A stretch of 64,000 nt of DNA from Cellvibrionales bacterium UBA4435 (GCA_002390525.1 DGPR01000049.1:1-64000), one strand, 5' to 3'; numbered from the stretch's first letter, positions 40,025-51,436 are shown. Program-made: numbers and translations. The notes: generated by a model not told the origin, from the letters alone.

Positions 40025-41440
40025 CTAATCAAGAATTTCATGGCCCCATGTCTTAAGAGATAACAATATATTACGATCTCTTTCTGAGCAATCCTTTGAT
40101 AATAATTGCTCGTCTATTTTAAAAAAATAATCTTTCAAAGAAAGATGATCCTCCATCTCGCTCCTTAGCCTTTCATTACGCATATTTCTCCAAGCTTCCT
40201 TCTCGATTTCGGTGAGAGAATTAGGATAATTTATAGCTCTATAAATGAACAATAATGCCTTGTAGCGTTTATCTTGTATATTGATACTACCGTCAGCTAA
40301 TTCTTTGGATGAAGAATTTCTTACTTGCTGAAGTAATTTTTGATCACTTTTGGCTTCAATAAAACCCACATGACTAGATCTATCAAGATACTTACTTTCT
40401 TCAAATTTTTTCATAGAGTAAGCTTTTTTTAACTTTTCAGATAAGTCATGCTTTAAAAGTTCGTGCTGATTCTTTTCACATTTTTCTAGGGAAATTTTTA
40501 ATCGATTTGAAGCAACATCATCTATCAAAGTAGGCGTCAGGATAATAGGGCATTTGTTTATTTCTATTGTATGAAGTGATATTTTTTGTTTATGAGATTT
40601 ATGAATGAATAAATGCTTATATAGTTCTTCAGCTGAAAAATCTATCAGTGGCTGAGGATCACCCATTAAATTGAAACAAATAATAGAATTATTATTTCTT
40701 GGATGAATAGTTATTGGCATCATTAAAGATGAATAACAATTTTTTTTGCCAAGCTTACCAGAAACATGAAAAAACGGTCTTTTTTTATTAACATCTATAG
40801 AGGTCTTCAATTCTTTTTTTAGTCGATGCTTGTAAACATAATCATATAATTTGGGCTGTTTAGACATAACTAACTTAGCTACATTAATAGTAGCGATTAC
40901 GTCAGACAAAGCATCGTGAGCAGACTCATGTGCGATTCCATTTGCCTCAGTCAAACTAGTTAATTTGAAACAAGGAGAACCATCATCTTTCACTGGCCAA
41001 TTTATACCATCTGGTCTGAGTGCCCAAGTTAGGCGAAGTAAATTTAAGATATCCCATCTGGAATTCCCATTTTGATGCTCTCGTGCGTAGGGGTCGTAAA
41101 AATTACGGTACAAGCAGTAGCGGGTGAATTCATCGTCAAATCCAATACTGTTATAACCAACACCACAAGTTTCTGGATAAGATAGTTCTCGGTGTATCTT
41201 ATCAATGAACTCCCTCTCTGGGATACCTTGCTCTAAACAAATTTGCGGGGTAATACCTGTAACTATGCAAGATTCAGGAGAAGGAAGTCGATGAGATGGT
41301 GGGTGGCAGTACATAACTAAAGGTTCGCCTACTATTTCTAAATTTTCGTTAGTTCTTATGCCGGCGAATTGTGAGATATAATCACGGCTTGGGTTTAATC
41401 CGAAAGTTTCGTAGTCATACCAATAAAGGCTATTAGTCAT
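40025..41440 (-). CDS. sbcB: Exodeoxyribonuclease I
   Basis: 3'-5' single-strand DNA exonuclease acting in recombination and mismatch repair. The 471-residue protein is close to the E. coli length (475). The DEDDh nuclease domain shows YWYDYETFGLNPSRDYISQF (motif I), VGYNSIGFDDEFTRYCLYRN (motif II) and HDALSDVIATINVAK (motif III); the SH3-like and helical C-terminal parts follow. It diverges from fumC. Confidence 0.95.
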   Translation of the reverse strand: MTNSLYWYDYETFGLNPSRDYISQFAGIRTNENLEIVGEPLVMYCHPPSHRLPSPESCIVTGITPQICLEQGIPEREFIDKIHRELSYPETCGVGYNSIGFDDEFTRYCLYRNFYDPYAREHQNGNSRWDILNLLRLTWALRPDGINWPVKDDGSPCFKLTSLTEANGIAHESAHDALSDVIATINVAKLVMSKQPKLYDYVYKHRLKKELKTSIDVNKKRPFFHVSGKLGKKNCYSSLMMPITIHPRNNNSIICFNLMGDPQPLIDFSAEELYKHLFIHKSHKQKISLHTIEINKCPIILTPTLIDDVASNRLKISLEKCEKNQHELLKHDLSEKLKKAYSMKKFEESKYLDRSSHVGFIEAKSDQKLLQQVRNSSSKELADGSINIQDKRYKALLFIYRAINYPNSLTEIEKEAWRNMRNERLRSEMEDHLSLKDYFFKIDEQLLSKDCSERDRNILLSLKTWGHEILD

Positions 41441-41687
41441 TCTTCAGTTAACTCCACATTTATACTATTTATGATACCTAATATAGAATTAATAACATAA
41501 AAATGACAAAACTAATAATCGCAATTCCCTCAAAGTGATTGGATTTCTGTAATTGAAGCATTAAGATATGTTTTTTTAATTAACCAGAAAACAGTTAAAT
41601 CAAGTGGCTCGACACTCTTAGACTTTTTCTATTTATAGAGCCTATTATTATGTGTTTTTTAATTTAAAATTTTCGGAGGGGATTTTG

Positions 41688-43076
41688 ATGATGAAGCGAA
41701 TCGAAACTGACAGTATGGGTGAAATTGAAGTTCCAGTTGACCGTTATTACGGTGCTCAAACAGCTCGATCTCTCATTTATTTTAATATCGGTATAGAAAC
41801 TATGCCTCGGGAAATTATAAGGGGTATGGGTATCTTAAAAAAAGCTTCGGCAATTGTTAATGCTAATCTAGGATTACTAGAAGAAGAAAAAAAGAACCTT
41901 ATTGTGCAATCTGCTAATGAGGTTATAGATGGTAGTCTCGATGATCACTTTCCGCTTCGAGTCTGGCAAACAGGCAGTGGAACTCAATCAAATATGAATA
42001 CTAATGAGGTTATTGCTAATAGAGCTATTGAGATATCAGGCGGCAAGCTAGGTTCTAAATCACCAATACATCCTAATGACCACGTAAACATGGGGCAATC
42101 TTCTAATGACACCTTTCCTACGGCGATGCATATTGCAGCAGTTGAACAAATATATAGTCATCTACTACCTGAATTAACAAGTCTACGCGATGTGCTCTTA
42201 AAGAAATGTGCTGAATTTCAAGGGATCACTAAAATCGGCCGGACTCATTTAATGGATGCCACACCACTCACTCTTGAACAGGAGTTTAGTGGTTATGTGC
42301 AGCAACTTACAAATGGAATACGGCGAGTAAAAAACTGCTTACCTAGTCTCAGTCAAATTGCACTCGGAGGTACCGCAGTTGGCACTGGTCTAAATTCTCA
42401 TCCAGATTTTGCAGTAAAAGTTGCTAAGCAAATTGCACTTCTAACGAATAGAGAATTTATTACAGCGCCAAATAAATTTGAGTCGCTCGCTGCTCACGAT
42501 GCTGTTGTAGAAGCTAGCGGTGTAATGAAAACACTAGCTTGTTCATTAATGAAGATAGCTAATGACATCAGATGGCTTGGCTCTGGTCCCCGATGTGGTA
42601 TAGGAGAGCTAACCTTACCCGCAAACGAACCTGGTAGTTCAATCATGCCAGGCAAAGTAAATCCTACTCAATCTGAAGCAATGACAATGGTTGCTGCACA
42701 AGTTATTGGTAATGATGCAGCCATAGCTGTTGGAGGGTCGTCTGGAAACTTTGAATTAAACGTTTTTAAGCCTGTGATGATCTATAACCTTCTACAATCA
42801 ATAAGACTTCTTGGCGATTCATGCCGATCCTTTAATGCTCATTGTGTTGTAGGAATTATAGCCAATAAATCTAAAATTAATGAACATCTAAATAATTCTT
42901 TGATGCTAGTCACAGCTCTAAATCCATACATAGGTTATGATAATGCTGCAAAAGTAGCCAAGAAAGCGTTTGATGAGAATACAACATTAAAGGAAGCTGC
43001 GATTGCTCTTAAACTTCTCACATCTGATGAATTTGACGAAAAGGTAAGACCCGAAGAAATGACAAAACCAAAGTAA
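41688..43076 (+). CDS. fumC: Fumarate hydratase class II
   Basis: Iron-free fumarase converting fumarate to malate in the TCA cycle. From the ATG at 41688 it is 462 residues. Signatures are [20 protein letters not shown], the substrate motif [35 protein letters not shown] and the fumarase loop [16 protein letters not shown]. The GGAGGGG upstream supports this start; the frame's earlier ATG at 41652 has no such site. A class II enzyme suits growth under oxygen or iron limitation. The gap before it (from 41441) holds no gene I can support. Confidence 0.95.
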   Translation: MMKRIETDSMGEIEVPVDRYYGAQTARSLIYFNIGIETMPREIIRGMGILKKASAIVNANLGLLEEEKKNLIVQSANEVIDGSLDDHFPLRVWQTGSGTQSNMNTNEVIANRAIEISGGKLGSKSPIHPNDHVNMGQSSNDTFPTAMHIAAVEQIYSHLLPELTSLRDVLLKKCAEFQGITKIGRTHLMDATPLTLEQEFSGYVQQLTNGIRRVKNCLPSLSQIALGGTAVGTGLNSHPDFAVKVAKQIALLTNREFITAPNKFESLAAHDAVVEASGVMKTLACSLMKIANDIRWLGSGPRCGIGELTLPANEPGSSIMPGKVNPTQSEAMTMVAAQVIGNDAAIAVGGSSGNFELNVFKPVMIYNLLQSIRLLGDSCRSFNAHCVVGIIANKSKINEHLNNSLMLVTALNPYIGYDNAAKVAKKAFDENTTLKEAAIALKLLTSDEFDEKVRPEEMTKPK

Positions 43077-43094
43077 TTTTATTAACCTTAAAGG

Positions 43095-43766
43095 CTAATC
43101 TGGTTTAATATTGAGCTGAGATTTTAATTGCTGTATGTCTCGATTGATAACCAATCGATGAGCATCAATCGCTTCAATTGCTTTCTCGTTTTCTAATATT
43201 CGAATCTCTACGTCCTTTGATGGTTTACTTCCATATTTAGCAACTAGATCATTTACCTCTAGCTTAGTAGCTAATGAAGAATTCACTAGTGAGTTCATGG
43301 ATTTATTCGACTTTTCCATTTTTTTACTAATACTCGCAAGATCTTGTTTTTGGTACTCCAAAGTAGTTTTAATTTTCTTTATACTCTTGCTATTTCTATC
43401 GTAAGCTATTCCCCATAATTTCTTTATCTCAGACCAATGTTTGTCTAACTTTAAGTCTTGTTCTTTAAAGTTTGAATTTATATCTGTCGTAATAACATTA
43501 GTTTCGAGCACATCAAAACGTTCCTGAAGTTTATTCAACTCGGCATCCTGAACAAACACTAAGTAGATTAGCCCAACAACAGTTATTATCAAAAATGGGT
43601 TAGATATTTTATGCCAACTAATGCCGTCTTCAGGGGTAAGATTGTCTTGATTCGAAGAGCTAAGATCACGAGATACTGGTCGATTTATATACACCCCACC
43701 CCTTCCAATCCTATCGTCACTTTCAGGCACAATTGAATCAGTTTTATTGTTGTCATCATTTACCAT
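43095..43766 (-). CDS. Hypothetical membrane protein with long coiled coil
   Basis: I cannot assign a function. Starting at the ATG at 43766 (GGGAG upstream) it has about 223 residues: an acidic, Ser/Asp-rich N-terminal 50 residues with DDRIGRGGVYINRPVSRD, one membrane helix at about 56-73, and a long helical, coiled-coil-like region at about 76-220 containing KHWSEIKKLWGIAYDRN. The short run KLWGIAYDRN looks conserved from memory of similar marine proteins, but the family is uncharacterised to me. The layout (short cytoplasmic face, one helix, long periplasmic coil) recalls envelope scaffolding proteins. Its stop faces the fumC end. Confidence 0.6.
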   Translation of the reverse strand: MVNDDNNKTDSIVPESDDRIGRGGVYINRPVSRDLSSSNQDNLTPEDGISWHKISNPFLIITVVGLIYLVFVQDAELNKLQERFDVLETNVITTDINSNFKEQDLKLDKHWSEIKKLWGIAYDRNSKSIKKIKTTLEYQKQDLASISKKMEKSNKSMNSLVNSSLATKLEVNDLVAKYGSKPSKDVEIRILENEKAIEAIDAHRLVINRDIQQLKSQLNIKPD

Positions 43767-43900
43767 TGTTTGCGAACTCCCAAGGAAGATAAATTCTATA
43801 GAGACATTATACGCCATAGGTATAAAATATGGTCAATAAGTATTCTCTTACAAGGGGTGGTAAACTCGATGATTGAGAGCAACTTTATAAAATAATTCCA

Positions 43901-43929
43901 AAAAAAAAGCCCTCAACATGGGCTTTTTT
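43901..43929. terminator. Bidirectional-type terminator after the PuuD-like gene
   Basis: AAAAAAGCCC and GGGCTTTTTT flank a seven-base loop, with A and T runs on each side. Reading minus, it ends the PuuD-like transcript; the T run also works on the plus strand. Confidence 0.85.
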
Positions 43930-43952
43930 GACTTTAAAAATTTTTATAATAT

Positions 43953-44591
43953 TTAAATATAATAAAGTATTCCAAATAGCACTGCTGTTAGGGTCAAGCT
44001 GCCGTGTATCACACCTTTGACAGAGGCCATTGGTCCTTGTTTTCCAACAAGAGCATTGACTTCAAGTGCCACAATAATAGCTAAGCAGATCATGAGATCT
44101 AAACCTCCAATAGGTGACCCATAGCCACTTCCACCCCACTGTGCTCCATGTCCACTAGCTAACATACCAAAGGCCATAGGGGCTGAAAATAAAACGTTTG
44201 TTCTTGATGCTAAGAGTGCTTTAGCTCCATTTGCTGCAGCGTCTCCTTCTTTCATACCCAATGCTATTTGTTGGGCAGGCCATATTACGAGCCAAACGTT
44301 GAGGAACATTAGGGTTCCCATCGTTGAGCCAATGATAATCGAATTATTGAATTGATGGTTGTGTGAAAGACCTCCAAGTAGTATTACACCCGAGATGAAG
44401 GTTAGCATAGCTCCCCAACGAAACCACCAGAGAGCGCTTGGCGCTAGTTTTTGTTTAGCGTCTGCAAGTCCTTCAGGAGTTGCCTGCTTAAAATATCCAC
44501 CTTGCACAAAGTTAAAATAATAGAGCATACCAATCCATACAATTCCAACTAGCAGATGACTCCAACGAACAAGAAAATTAAAAAATTCCAT
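43953..44591 (-). CDS. PuuD-like (urate oxidase N-terminal domain) integral membrane protein
   Basis: The 212-residue protein is almost wholly hydrophobic with about six helices and matches the membrane domain named for urate hydroxylase PuuD/Urate_ox_N: WSHLLVGIVWIGMLYYFNFVQ, ALWWFRWGAMLTFISGVILL, VWLVIWPAQQIALG. Full-length PuuD proteins are about twice as long and carry a C-terminal cytochrome c; that part is absent, and no CxxCH occurs. Conserved His and Trp residues may bind heme, but the catalytic role is unproven. A Fur box lies 110 bases upstream of its start, implying iron-responsive expression. Purine-pathway genes are not nearby. Confidence 0.7.
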   Translation of the reverse strand: MEFFNFLVRWSHLLVGIVWIGMLYYFNFVQGGYFKQATPEGLADAKQKLAPSALWWFRWGAMLTFISGVILLGGLSHNHQFNNSIIIGSTMGTLMFLNVWLVIWPAQQIALGMKEGDAAANGAKALLASRTNVLFSAPMAFGMLASGHGAQWGGSGYGSPIGGLDLMICLAIIVALEVNALVGKQGPMASVKGVIHGSLTLTAVLFGILYYI

Positions 44592-44700
44592 ACTTACACC
44601 TAAAATATTAAGTTAATAGTCCAATAATTATTTATTCTACACTACGTGAAACCTATTATAAATATTATTTATAATAATAAGTACCCATATAACTATTAAT

Positions 44701-44719
44701 GATAATGATAATTATTTAC
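44701..44719. promoter_or_regulatory. Fur box upstream of the PuuD-like gene
   Basis: GATAATGATAATTATTTAC matches the 19-bp Fur consensus (GATAATGATAATCATTATC) at 16 of 19 positions, including the first 12. It lies upstream of the leftward PuuD-like gene and behind the groEL terminator, so that gene is the only adjacent target. Confidence 0.7.
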
Positions 44720-44779
44720 ATTAAAATTGTTTGATCACGTAAATAATATTTAAAATTTTGAGTATCTTTTAAATTGACA

Positions 44780-44808
44780 AAAAAAACCCGTAAAAAATAC
44801 GGGTTTTT
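44780..44808 (-). terminator. Intrinsic terminator of groESL
   Basis: On the minus strand AAAAACCCGTA pairs with TACGGGTTTTT around a five-base loop, and a T run follows. It lies 25-50 bases after the groEL stop. Confidence 0.9.
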
Positions 44809-44832
44809 CGTTACCTTTGGAGCTAGGTAAGT

Positions 44833-46515
<1,683 letters not shown>

Positions 46516-46566
46516 CTAAAAATTCATTGGAACTTAATTCTATATTCATAACTGTGTAATATTGAA

Positions 46567-46860
46567 CTAAGTTAATATAACTGCCTTAATATCGGTTTCA
46601 CCGAGGATTATAAGTTCTTCTCCATCAATTTCGATGGTATCGCTACCAGCGTACTTTCCAAAAACTACAACATCTCCTAGTTTTACATCCACTGGGCGTA
46701 TTTCACCATTATCTAAGATCTTCCCAGACCCTATTGCGATTACAGTTCCTTCATTTGGTTTTTCTTTTGCAGATCCAGGCAATAAGATACCACCTGCAGT
46801 CTTCTCTTCCTCTTCCTTTCGACGAACAACAATGCGGTCGTGTAGGGGGCGAATTTTCAT
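46567..46860 (-). CDS. groES: Co-chaperonin GroES (10 kDa)
   Basis: Lid for the GroEL cavity. The 97-residue protein begins [20 protein letters not shown], has the mobile loop [20 protein letters not shown] and [11 protein letters not shown]-type [10 protein letters not shown]. Length and motifs are standard. Expression is expected from a sigma-32 promoter about 100 bases upstream. Confidence 0.98.
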   Translation of the reverse strand: MKIRPLHDRIVVRRKEEEEKTAGGILLPGSAKEKPNEGTVIAIGSGKILDNGEIRPVDVKLGDVVVFGKYAGSDTIEIDGEELIILGETDIKAVILT

Positions 46861-46963
46861 TATCTTTCTCCACTAAATTATTTGAGATTCTGAAATATAA
46901 AAAATATCACAGAAAAAATTATTAAAGGGTGTTAAAACCAACTTATACTTACAACAATTATGT

Positions 46964-46995
46964 ATATGGTGTCAGCTTACACTCATTTCAAGGGG
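46964..46995 (-). promoter_or_regulatory. Sigma-32 (heat-shock) promoter for groESL
   Basis: On the minus strand CCCCTTGAAA (46995-46986) and CACCATAT (46971-46964) are 14 bases apart. This is a close RpoH consensus match and it fits the classical heat-shock control of groESL. Confidence 0.85.
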
Positions 46996-47004
46996 GGGCG
47001 AAAT

Positions 47005-47472
47005 TTATTTATCACGTTCTCCTTCCCAATATTCAGCATCTATGAATTCTTTATTCTTATTTGGGTTATTTTCACGAAAATTATCAGGGTGTGTTTGGGA
47101 AAATTTTTTTTCATCGGTTGCAACAAATAACTTAGATGTATAGCTAGTAAAAAAATATGTTCTAAGTATAGGGACTAGACCGACAAAGCCTATAAAGTCA
47201 GTAATAAACCCAGGTATGATTAAAAAAATCCCGCTGGATGAAATTATTATAGCTTCTATCATTTCTTTGGCAGGAATCTCTCCTATATAAATTTTTTCTC
47301 GTGCTCGAAAAAGTGTCTTTAGGCCCTGCTTTCTTAAAAAGAAAATACCCACAATTGCTGTGAATAAAAAAAGGCTCAACGTAATAAGCAGTCCAATCTC
47401 ATGACTAACTGCTATTAATAGAGATATTTCTACGAAAGGAATTAAAATAAAAAATAAGAAAAGGTATCGCAA
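47005..47472 (-). CDS. fxsA: FxsA family membrane protein
   Basis: Inner-membrane protein whose E. coli member relieves exclusion of phage T7 in F+ cells; the native role is not settled. From the TTG at 47472-47470 the protein is 155 residues: RYLFLFFILIPFVEISLLIA, FLFTAIVGIFFLRKQGLKTL, GIFLIIPGFITDFIGFVGLV, then a charged tail. AGGGG lies seven bases before the TTG, and the first residues then match FxsA. The longer frame from 47508 overlaps the ampG stop and adds non-family residues. It follows ampG on the same strand; the groES promoter region lies downstream. Confidence 0.88.
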   Translation of the reverse strand: MRYLFLFFILIPFVEISLLIAVSHEIGLLITLSLFLFTAIVGIFFLRKQGLKTLFRAREKIYIGEIPAKEMIEAIIISSSGIFLIIPGFITDFIGFVGLVPILRTYFFTSYTSKLFVATDEKKFSQTHPDNFRENNPNKNKEFIDAEYWEGERDK

Positions 47473-47482
47473 AAAATATCCC

Positions 47483-48808
47483 CTATAGATTTTGTGTTGC
47501 GGCCACATGTTTTTTCCAGACTATCCAGGAGAGCAATATCGCAGGTATACCCATCAGTGCAGCATAAAAGAAAAATACCTGGTAACCAGCAGCATCAACT
47601 AGCATACCGGAAAATCCACTAAAAAATTTTCCTGGTAAAGTCATCAATGACGTAAAGAGTGCATACTGCGTGGCAGTGAAGGTTCGATTCGTCAAACTCG
47701 ATAGATAAGCAATGAACACCCCTCCTGAAAAACCACCGCTAATATTATCCCCGCTTATTGCTAATATTAAACCACCCATATCGTTGCCTAAATTAGACAA
47801 GTATATGAATAAAAGATTTGTTACGGCAGTTAGTATCGCAGCAAAAATTAAAGGCCTATGAATACCATAACGAAGAACACATAAGCCTCCTAAAAATGCA
47901 CCTAGGAGTGTCATGAAAAAACCAAAGATCTTGCTTACTCCTGCAATTTCAGACTTGGTGAAACCCAAATCTAAATAAAATGGGTTAGCCATAATACCCA
48001 TTGTAATATCGCTAAGTCGAAAGACAGATATAAATACTAAGATTATCAATGCATAGGAACCATTTCTTTTAAAAAACTCAACAAATGGGGCCATAAAAGC
48101 CTGTTGCAACCAATAGATCAAACGACTAATCAGGGATCTTTTTCTATCGTTTAAGTATGAAGATCGCTTGTCTTGGATGTGGTTTGGCTCTGGTATCAGT
48201 AAAACAGTAGATACTCCAATTAACATCAAAGTTGCCATGAAATAATATGCTATATTCCAGTTGTATAAGTCAGCCATATAAAGAGCGCCGGCACCTGCTA
48301 TTAACATTCCCACCCTATATCCAAACTGATAGCCAGCAGCTAGGGCTCCCTGCATTTCATTTGTTGCTGATTCAATTCGAAGCGCGTCGATGGCGATATC
48401 CTGAGTAGAGGAAGAAAAGGCAACTAAAACTGCACAAATAGCGAAATTAAATAAAGATACTCTAGGATCCATAAGGACCATAGCGATTAATCCTAATATG
48501 ATTCCTATTTGGCCAAGCAAAATCCAACTTCTACGCTGTCCAATTTTTGAGGTGAGCCATGGTATTTTTATTTGATCGACGACCGGTGCCCAAAAAAACT
48601 TTATAGAGTAAGTCATTCCAACCCAACCAAAAAAACCAATACTAGTTCTACTGATATCTAGATCAGTCAGCCACGCTGTTAATGTGCTAAAAACTAGCAA
48701 GAGCGGCAATCCAGCTGAAAACCCTAGAAATAACATTCGTATCACTTCTGGTTGACGATATATTTTAACTGCTTCGCCCCAACTTCCAGTTCCTTCCTGG
48801 AATTTCAT
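47483..48808 (-). CDS. ampG: Muropeptide permease AmpG (MFS)
   Basis: Imports GlcNAc-anhydroMurNAc-peptides for peptidoglycan recycling. The 441-residue protein has about 12 helices, with the AmpG-type signature VIRMLFLGFSAGLPLLLVFS, TLTAWLTDLDISRTSIGFFG, SSSTQDIAIDALRIE and GNDMGGLILAISGDNISGG (partly). AmpD, which removes peptides from the imported muropeptides, is 2 kb away. Confidence 0.93.
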   Translation of the reverse strand: MKFQEGTGSWGEAVKIYRQPEVIRMLFLGFSAGLPLLLVFSTLTAWLTDLDISRTSIGFFGWVGMTYSIKFFWAPVVDQIKIPWLTSKIGQRRSWILLGQIGIILGLIAMVLMDPRVSLFNFAICAVLVAFSSSTQDIAIDALRIESATNEMQGALAAGYQFGYRVGMLIAGAGALYMADLYNWNIAYYFMATLMLIGVSTVLLIPEPNHIQDKRSSYLNDRKRSLISRLIYWLQQAFMAPFVEFFKRNGSYALIILVFISVFRLSDITMGIMANPFYLDLGFTKSEIAGVSKIFGFFMTLLGAFLGGLCVLRYGIHRPLIFAAILTAVTNLLFIYLSNLGNDMGGLILAISGDNISGGFSGGVFIAYLSSLTNRTFTATQYALFTSLMTLPGKFFSGFSGMLVDAAGYQVFFFYAALMGIPAILLSWIVWKKHVAATQNL

Positions 48809-48940
48809 TTAATTATTCCTCTTAATAATGCTTATTTTCATATAGTAGTGATCGCTCGCAGGTTATAATGTTAAAAAAGTGACCAAAAAGATTTATACCC
48901 TAACAGATTCAGCTAATGATGCTATACACTTAATTGATAT

Positions 48941-49840
48941 ATGAAAGCGATCTTAGAAGTCTTTAATTTAACAAAATCGTTCCGCTCCTTGAAGGCAGTT
49001 GATGATGTTTCTTTCAGTATACCCAAAGGTTCATGTTTTGGTTTATTAGGCCCCAATGGGGCAGGAAAAACTACGACTATTGAAATTATTGAGGGTATAA
49101 AAAAACCCACAACTGGAAAAATTTTATACAAAGGTAAAGAACGAAATAGTAATTTTTCGTCAGAAATGGGGATTCAATTTCAAACAACAGCCTTAATGGA
49201 TTATCTTAAAACTTATGAAGTTCTAAAACTGTTCTCAAAGCTCTATCGTCATACAAAATCCATCGATGAGTTAATTGAAATATGTCAACTTGACGAATTT
49301 TTAGGGACTTACGCAACAAAATTGTCTGGTGGGCAGCGTCAAAGACTGCTTTTAGCTATTGCTTTAGTAAATGATCCAGAAATTCTCTTTTTAGATGAAC
49401 CAACTACAGGGTTAGACCCTCAAGCTAGAAGAAATTTCTGGTTACTTATTCGAAATATTAAGAAAAAAGGTAAAACTATCTTACTCACTACTCACTATAT
49501 GGAGGAGGCCGAGTTACTATGCGACCAATTAGTAATAATGGATAAGGGGAAGATAATAGAGGATGGCTCTCCAACTAAGCTACTAGAAAAAAACTTTGGA
49601 CATAGTTATGTCTGTATTAATCATGAGGATTTTAATATAACTGAAAACTCAATATATATTGATAAGATTTCCAGTTCTATTGAGGTACGAGAAGATTGTA
49701 TTGCAATTGCTACCAATAATATCGAAAAAACCCTGTCAGATCTGGCATTCCAGGGCATTACCTTGCAATCACTTCAAGTAAGGAAGCCTTCTCTTGATGA
49801 TCTATTCTTGAAGTTAACAGGCCACCATCTGAGGGAGTGA
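48941..49840 (+). CDS. ABC transporter ATP-binding protein (exporter type)
   Basis: The 299-residue NBD has Walker A LLGPNGAGKTT (residues 34-44), signature LSGGQRQRLLLAI, Walker B ILFLDEPTTGLDPQARR and the switch His (LLTTHYMEEAELL). A C-terminal extension (about 215-299) is typical of DrrA/CcmA-like NBDs partnered with ABC-2 permeases. The permease follows six bases after. Substrate is unknown; a lipid, polysaccharide or drug exporter are all possible. It is divergent from ampG. Confidence 0.92.
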   Translation: MKAILEVFNLTKSFRSLKAVDDVSFSIPKGSCFGLLGPNGAGKTTTIEIIEGIKKPTTGKILYKGKERNSNFSSEMGIQFQTTALMDYLKTYEVLKLFSKLYRHTKSIDELIEICQLDEFLGTYATKLSGGQRQRLLLAIALVNDPEILFLDEPTTGLDPQARRNFWLLIRNIKKKGKTILLTTHYMEEAELLCDQLVIMDKGKIIEDGSPTKLLEKNFGHSYVCINHEDFNITENSIYIDKISSSIEVREDCIAIATNNIEKTLSDLAFQGITLQSLQVRKPSLDDLFLKLTGHHLRE

Positions 49841-49846
49841 AAAAAA

Positions 49847-50875
49847 TTGAAAGAAATTTTTGCGTTATGGATGGCTAGAAACAGAGAATACTACAGAGAC
49901 AAAGGGTCATTATTCTGGTCTTTTATAGCTACCCCTTTAATTGTCATAATATTAGCCTTGGTTTTTTCATCTGAAAATCAAAAAATATTCCAAATCGGAG
50001 TTCTTTATCCTCAATCTAATTCAGACGTACTTATAAATTTACTGTCTTCTGAGTCGACAATTGATTTAGTAGAATACGAAAATATTGAAGTTATTATGAA
50101 AAAAATTAGGCTTCATGAATTAGATATATTTTTGGATACAAAAAAAATCCCTCGTTATTGGATAAACCCTGAATCTGAGAAGGGCCTCCTATTAGAAACA
50201 ATGTTATTGGCTAAATCTAAATTGACTAATTCTCAAATTGTTTGGACAAGACAGGAGGTAGTAGGTCCAAAAATACGCTATATAGACTGGGCTATACCAG
50301 GTATTTTGGCTATGAACATAATGTTCAGCGGTTTGTGGGGAATTGGCTATATTATAGTTCGCTATAGGAAAAATGGGGTACTTAAAAGATTGAAAGTTAC
50401 GCCATTAAGTGCGTGGAAATTTTTAGGATCACAAGCCCTTTCGAGGCTATGTATAATGATTGCGGTAACTACAATTGTATTTTTTGGATGTAATCTCTTC
50501 ATAGACTTCATGATGATTGGTAGTTACCTACTTTTGCTTTTAGTCGCAGTATTTGGAAACCTTTCCATTATAAGCATGTCACTATTAATGGCTGCGAGGA
50601 CTTCTAGCGAGGACCTAGCAAATGGTCTTCTCAACCTTATAAGCTTTCCAATGCTTCTTCTTTCAGAATTATGGTTCTCTCTAGATAGCGCACCCGAGTG
50701 GTTACAAAGTTTTTCACAGTTCCTTCCATTAACACATTTAGTATCAGCATCTAGGGCGGTCATGCTTGAGGGTGCAAGCTTTAACGATATAAGTTTTCAA
50801 TTAATTATTTTAAGTATTATGACTTTTTTCTTTATAGGTCTTGCAGGTGTCTTTTTCCGTTGGGATAACGATTAA
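49847..50875 (+). CDS. ABC-2 type transporter permease
   Basis: Membrane partner of the preceding ATPase. The 342-residue protein has one N-terminal helix (SLFWSFIATPLIVIILALVF), an extracytoplasmic domain (about 45-145), then five helices ending FFFIGLAGVFFRWD, the ABC-2 family layout, including LPLTHLVSASRAVMLEGASF. It probably works as a homodimer with two NBDs. Its location between ampG and ampD suggests, but does not show, an envelope-related cargo. Confidence 0.9.
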   Translation: MKEIFALWMARNREYYRDKGSLFWSFIATPLIVIILALVFSSENQKIFQIGVLYPQSNSDVLINLLSSESTIDLVEYENIEVIMKKIRLHELDIFLDTKKIPRYWINPESEKGLLLETMLLAKSKLTNSQIVWTRQEVVGPKIRYIDWAIPGILAMNIMFSGLWGIGYIIVRYRKNGVLKRLKVTPLSAWKFLGSQALSRLCIMIAVTTIVFFGCNLFIDFMMIGSYLLLLLVAVFGNLSIISMSLLMAARTSSEDLANGLLNLISFPMLLLSELWFSLDSAPEWLQSFSQFLPLTHLVSASRAVMLEGASFNDISFQLIILSIMTFFFIGLAGVFFRWDND

Positions 50876-50884
50876 TGCAAACAT

Positions 50885-51436
50885 TCAATTTTTATCATCG
50901 AGATTTAAAGTATAGCGTTCCCAATCAAAATACGGTCCTGGGTCTGTTTTTCGACTAGGGGCTATATCTGAGTGTCCCAAGATACGATTTTTGTCAATAA
51001 GCGGATATCGCTTTATTATTTCTTGGGTTACTTTAATAAGACTCTCATACTGTGCATTAGTATATGGTGTCGTATCACTTCCAATCAACTCAATGCCAAT
51101 AGAGAAGTCATTGCAGTTTGTTAAACCTTTGTAGCTTGATACTCCAGCATGCCAAGCCCTGTCATTGAAACTAACGAACTGTATGACCTCACCTTCACGG
51201 TCAATTAAAAGGTGTGCAGATACTTTTAGATTTGCAATTTTTTTAAAGTACGGATCAAGACTTATATCCAGCTTGTTCTTAAAAAAATCACAAATATATC
51301 CATTATCAAAATTATCTGGCGGCAAACTTATACTATGGATAACCAAAAGCGATATGTTTTTTATATCTGGACGAGTATCCTGATTTGGTGATAGCTCACT
51401 ACTAGCTAGACTATACCAACCGTTCGAATGAATCAT
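50885..51436 (-). CDS. ampD: 1,6-anhydro-N-acetylmuramyl-L-alanine amidase AmpD
   Basis: Cytoplasmic zinc amidase that strips peptide from imported anhydro-muropeptides, lowering the signal for AmpR in species with inducible beta-lactamase. The 183-residue protein has the zinc ligand His of LLVIHSISLPP, WHAGVSSYKGLTNCNDFSIGIELIG (core NDFSIGIELIG), and GHSDIAPSRKTDPGPYFDW with the second His and catalytic-region Asp. No AmpE follows, unlike E. coli. Confidence 0.95.
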   Translation of the reverse strand: MIHSNGWYSLASSELSPNQDTRPDIKNISLLVIHSISLPPDNFDNGYICDFFKNKLDISLDPYFKKIANLKVSAHLLIDREGEVIQFVSFNDRAWHAGVSSYKGLTNCNDFSIGIELIGSDTTPYTNAQYESLIKVTQEIIKRYPLIDKNRILGHSDIAPSRKTDPGPYFDWERYTLNLDDKN

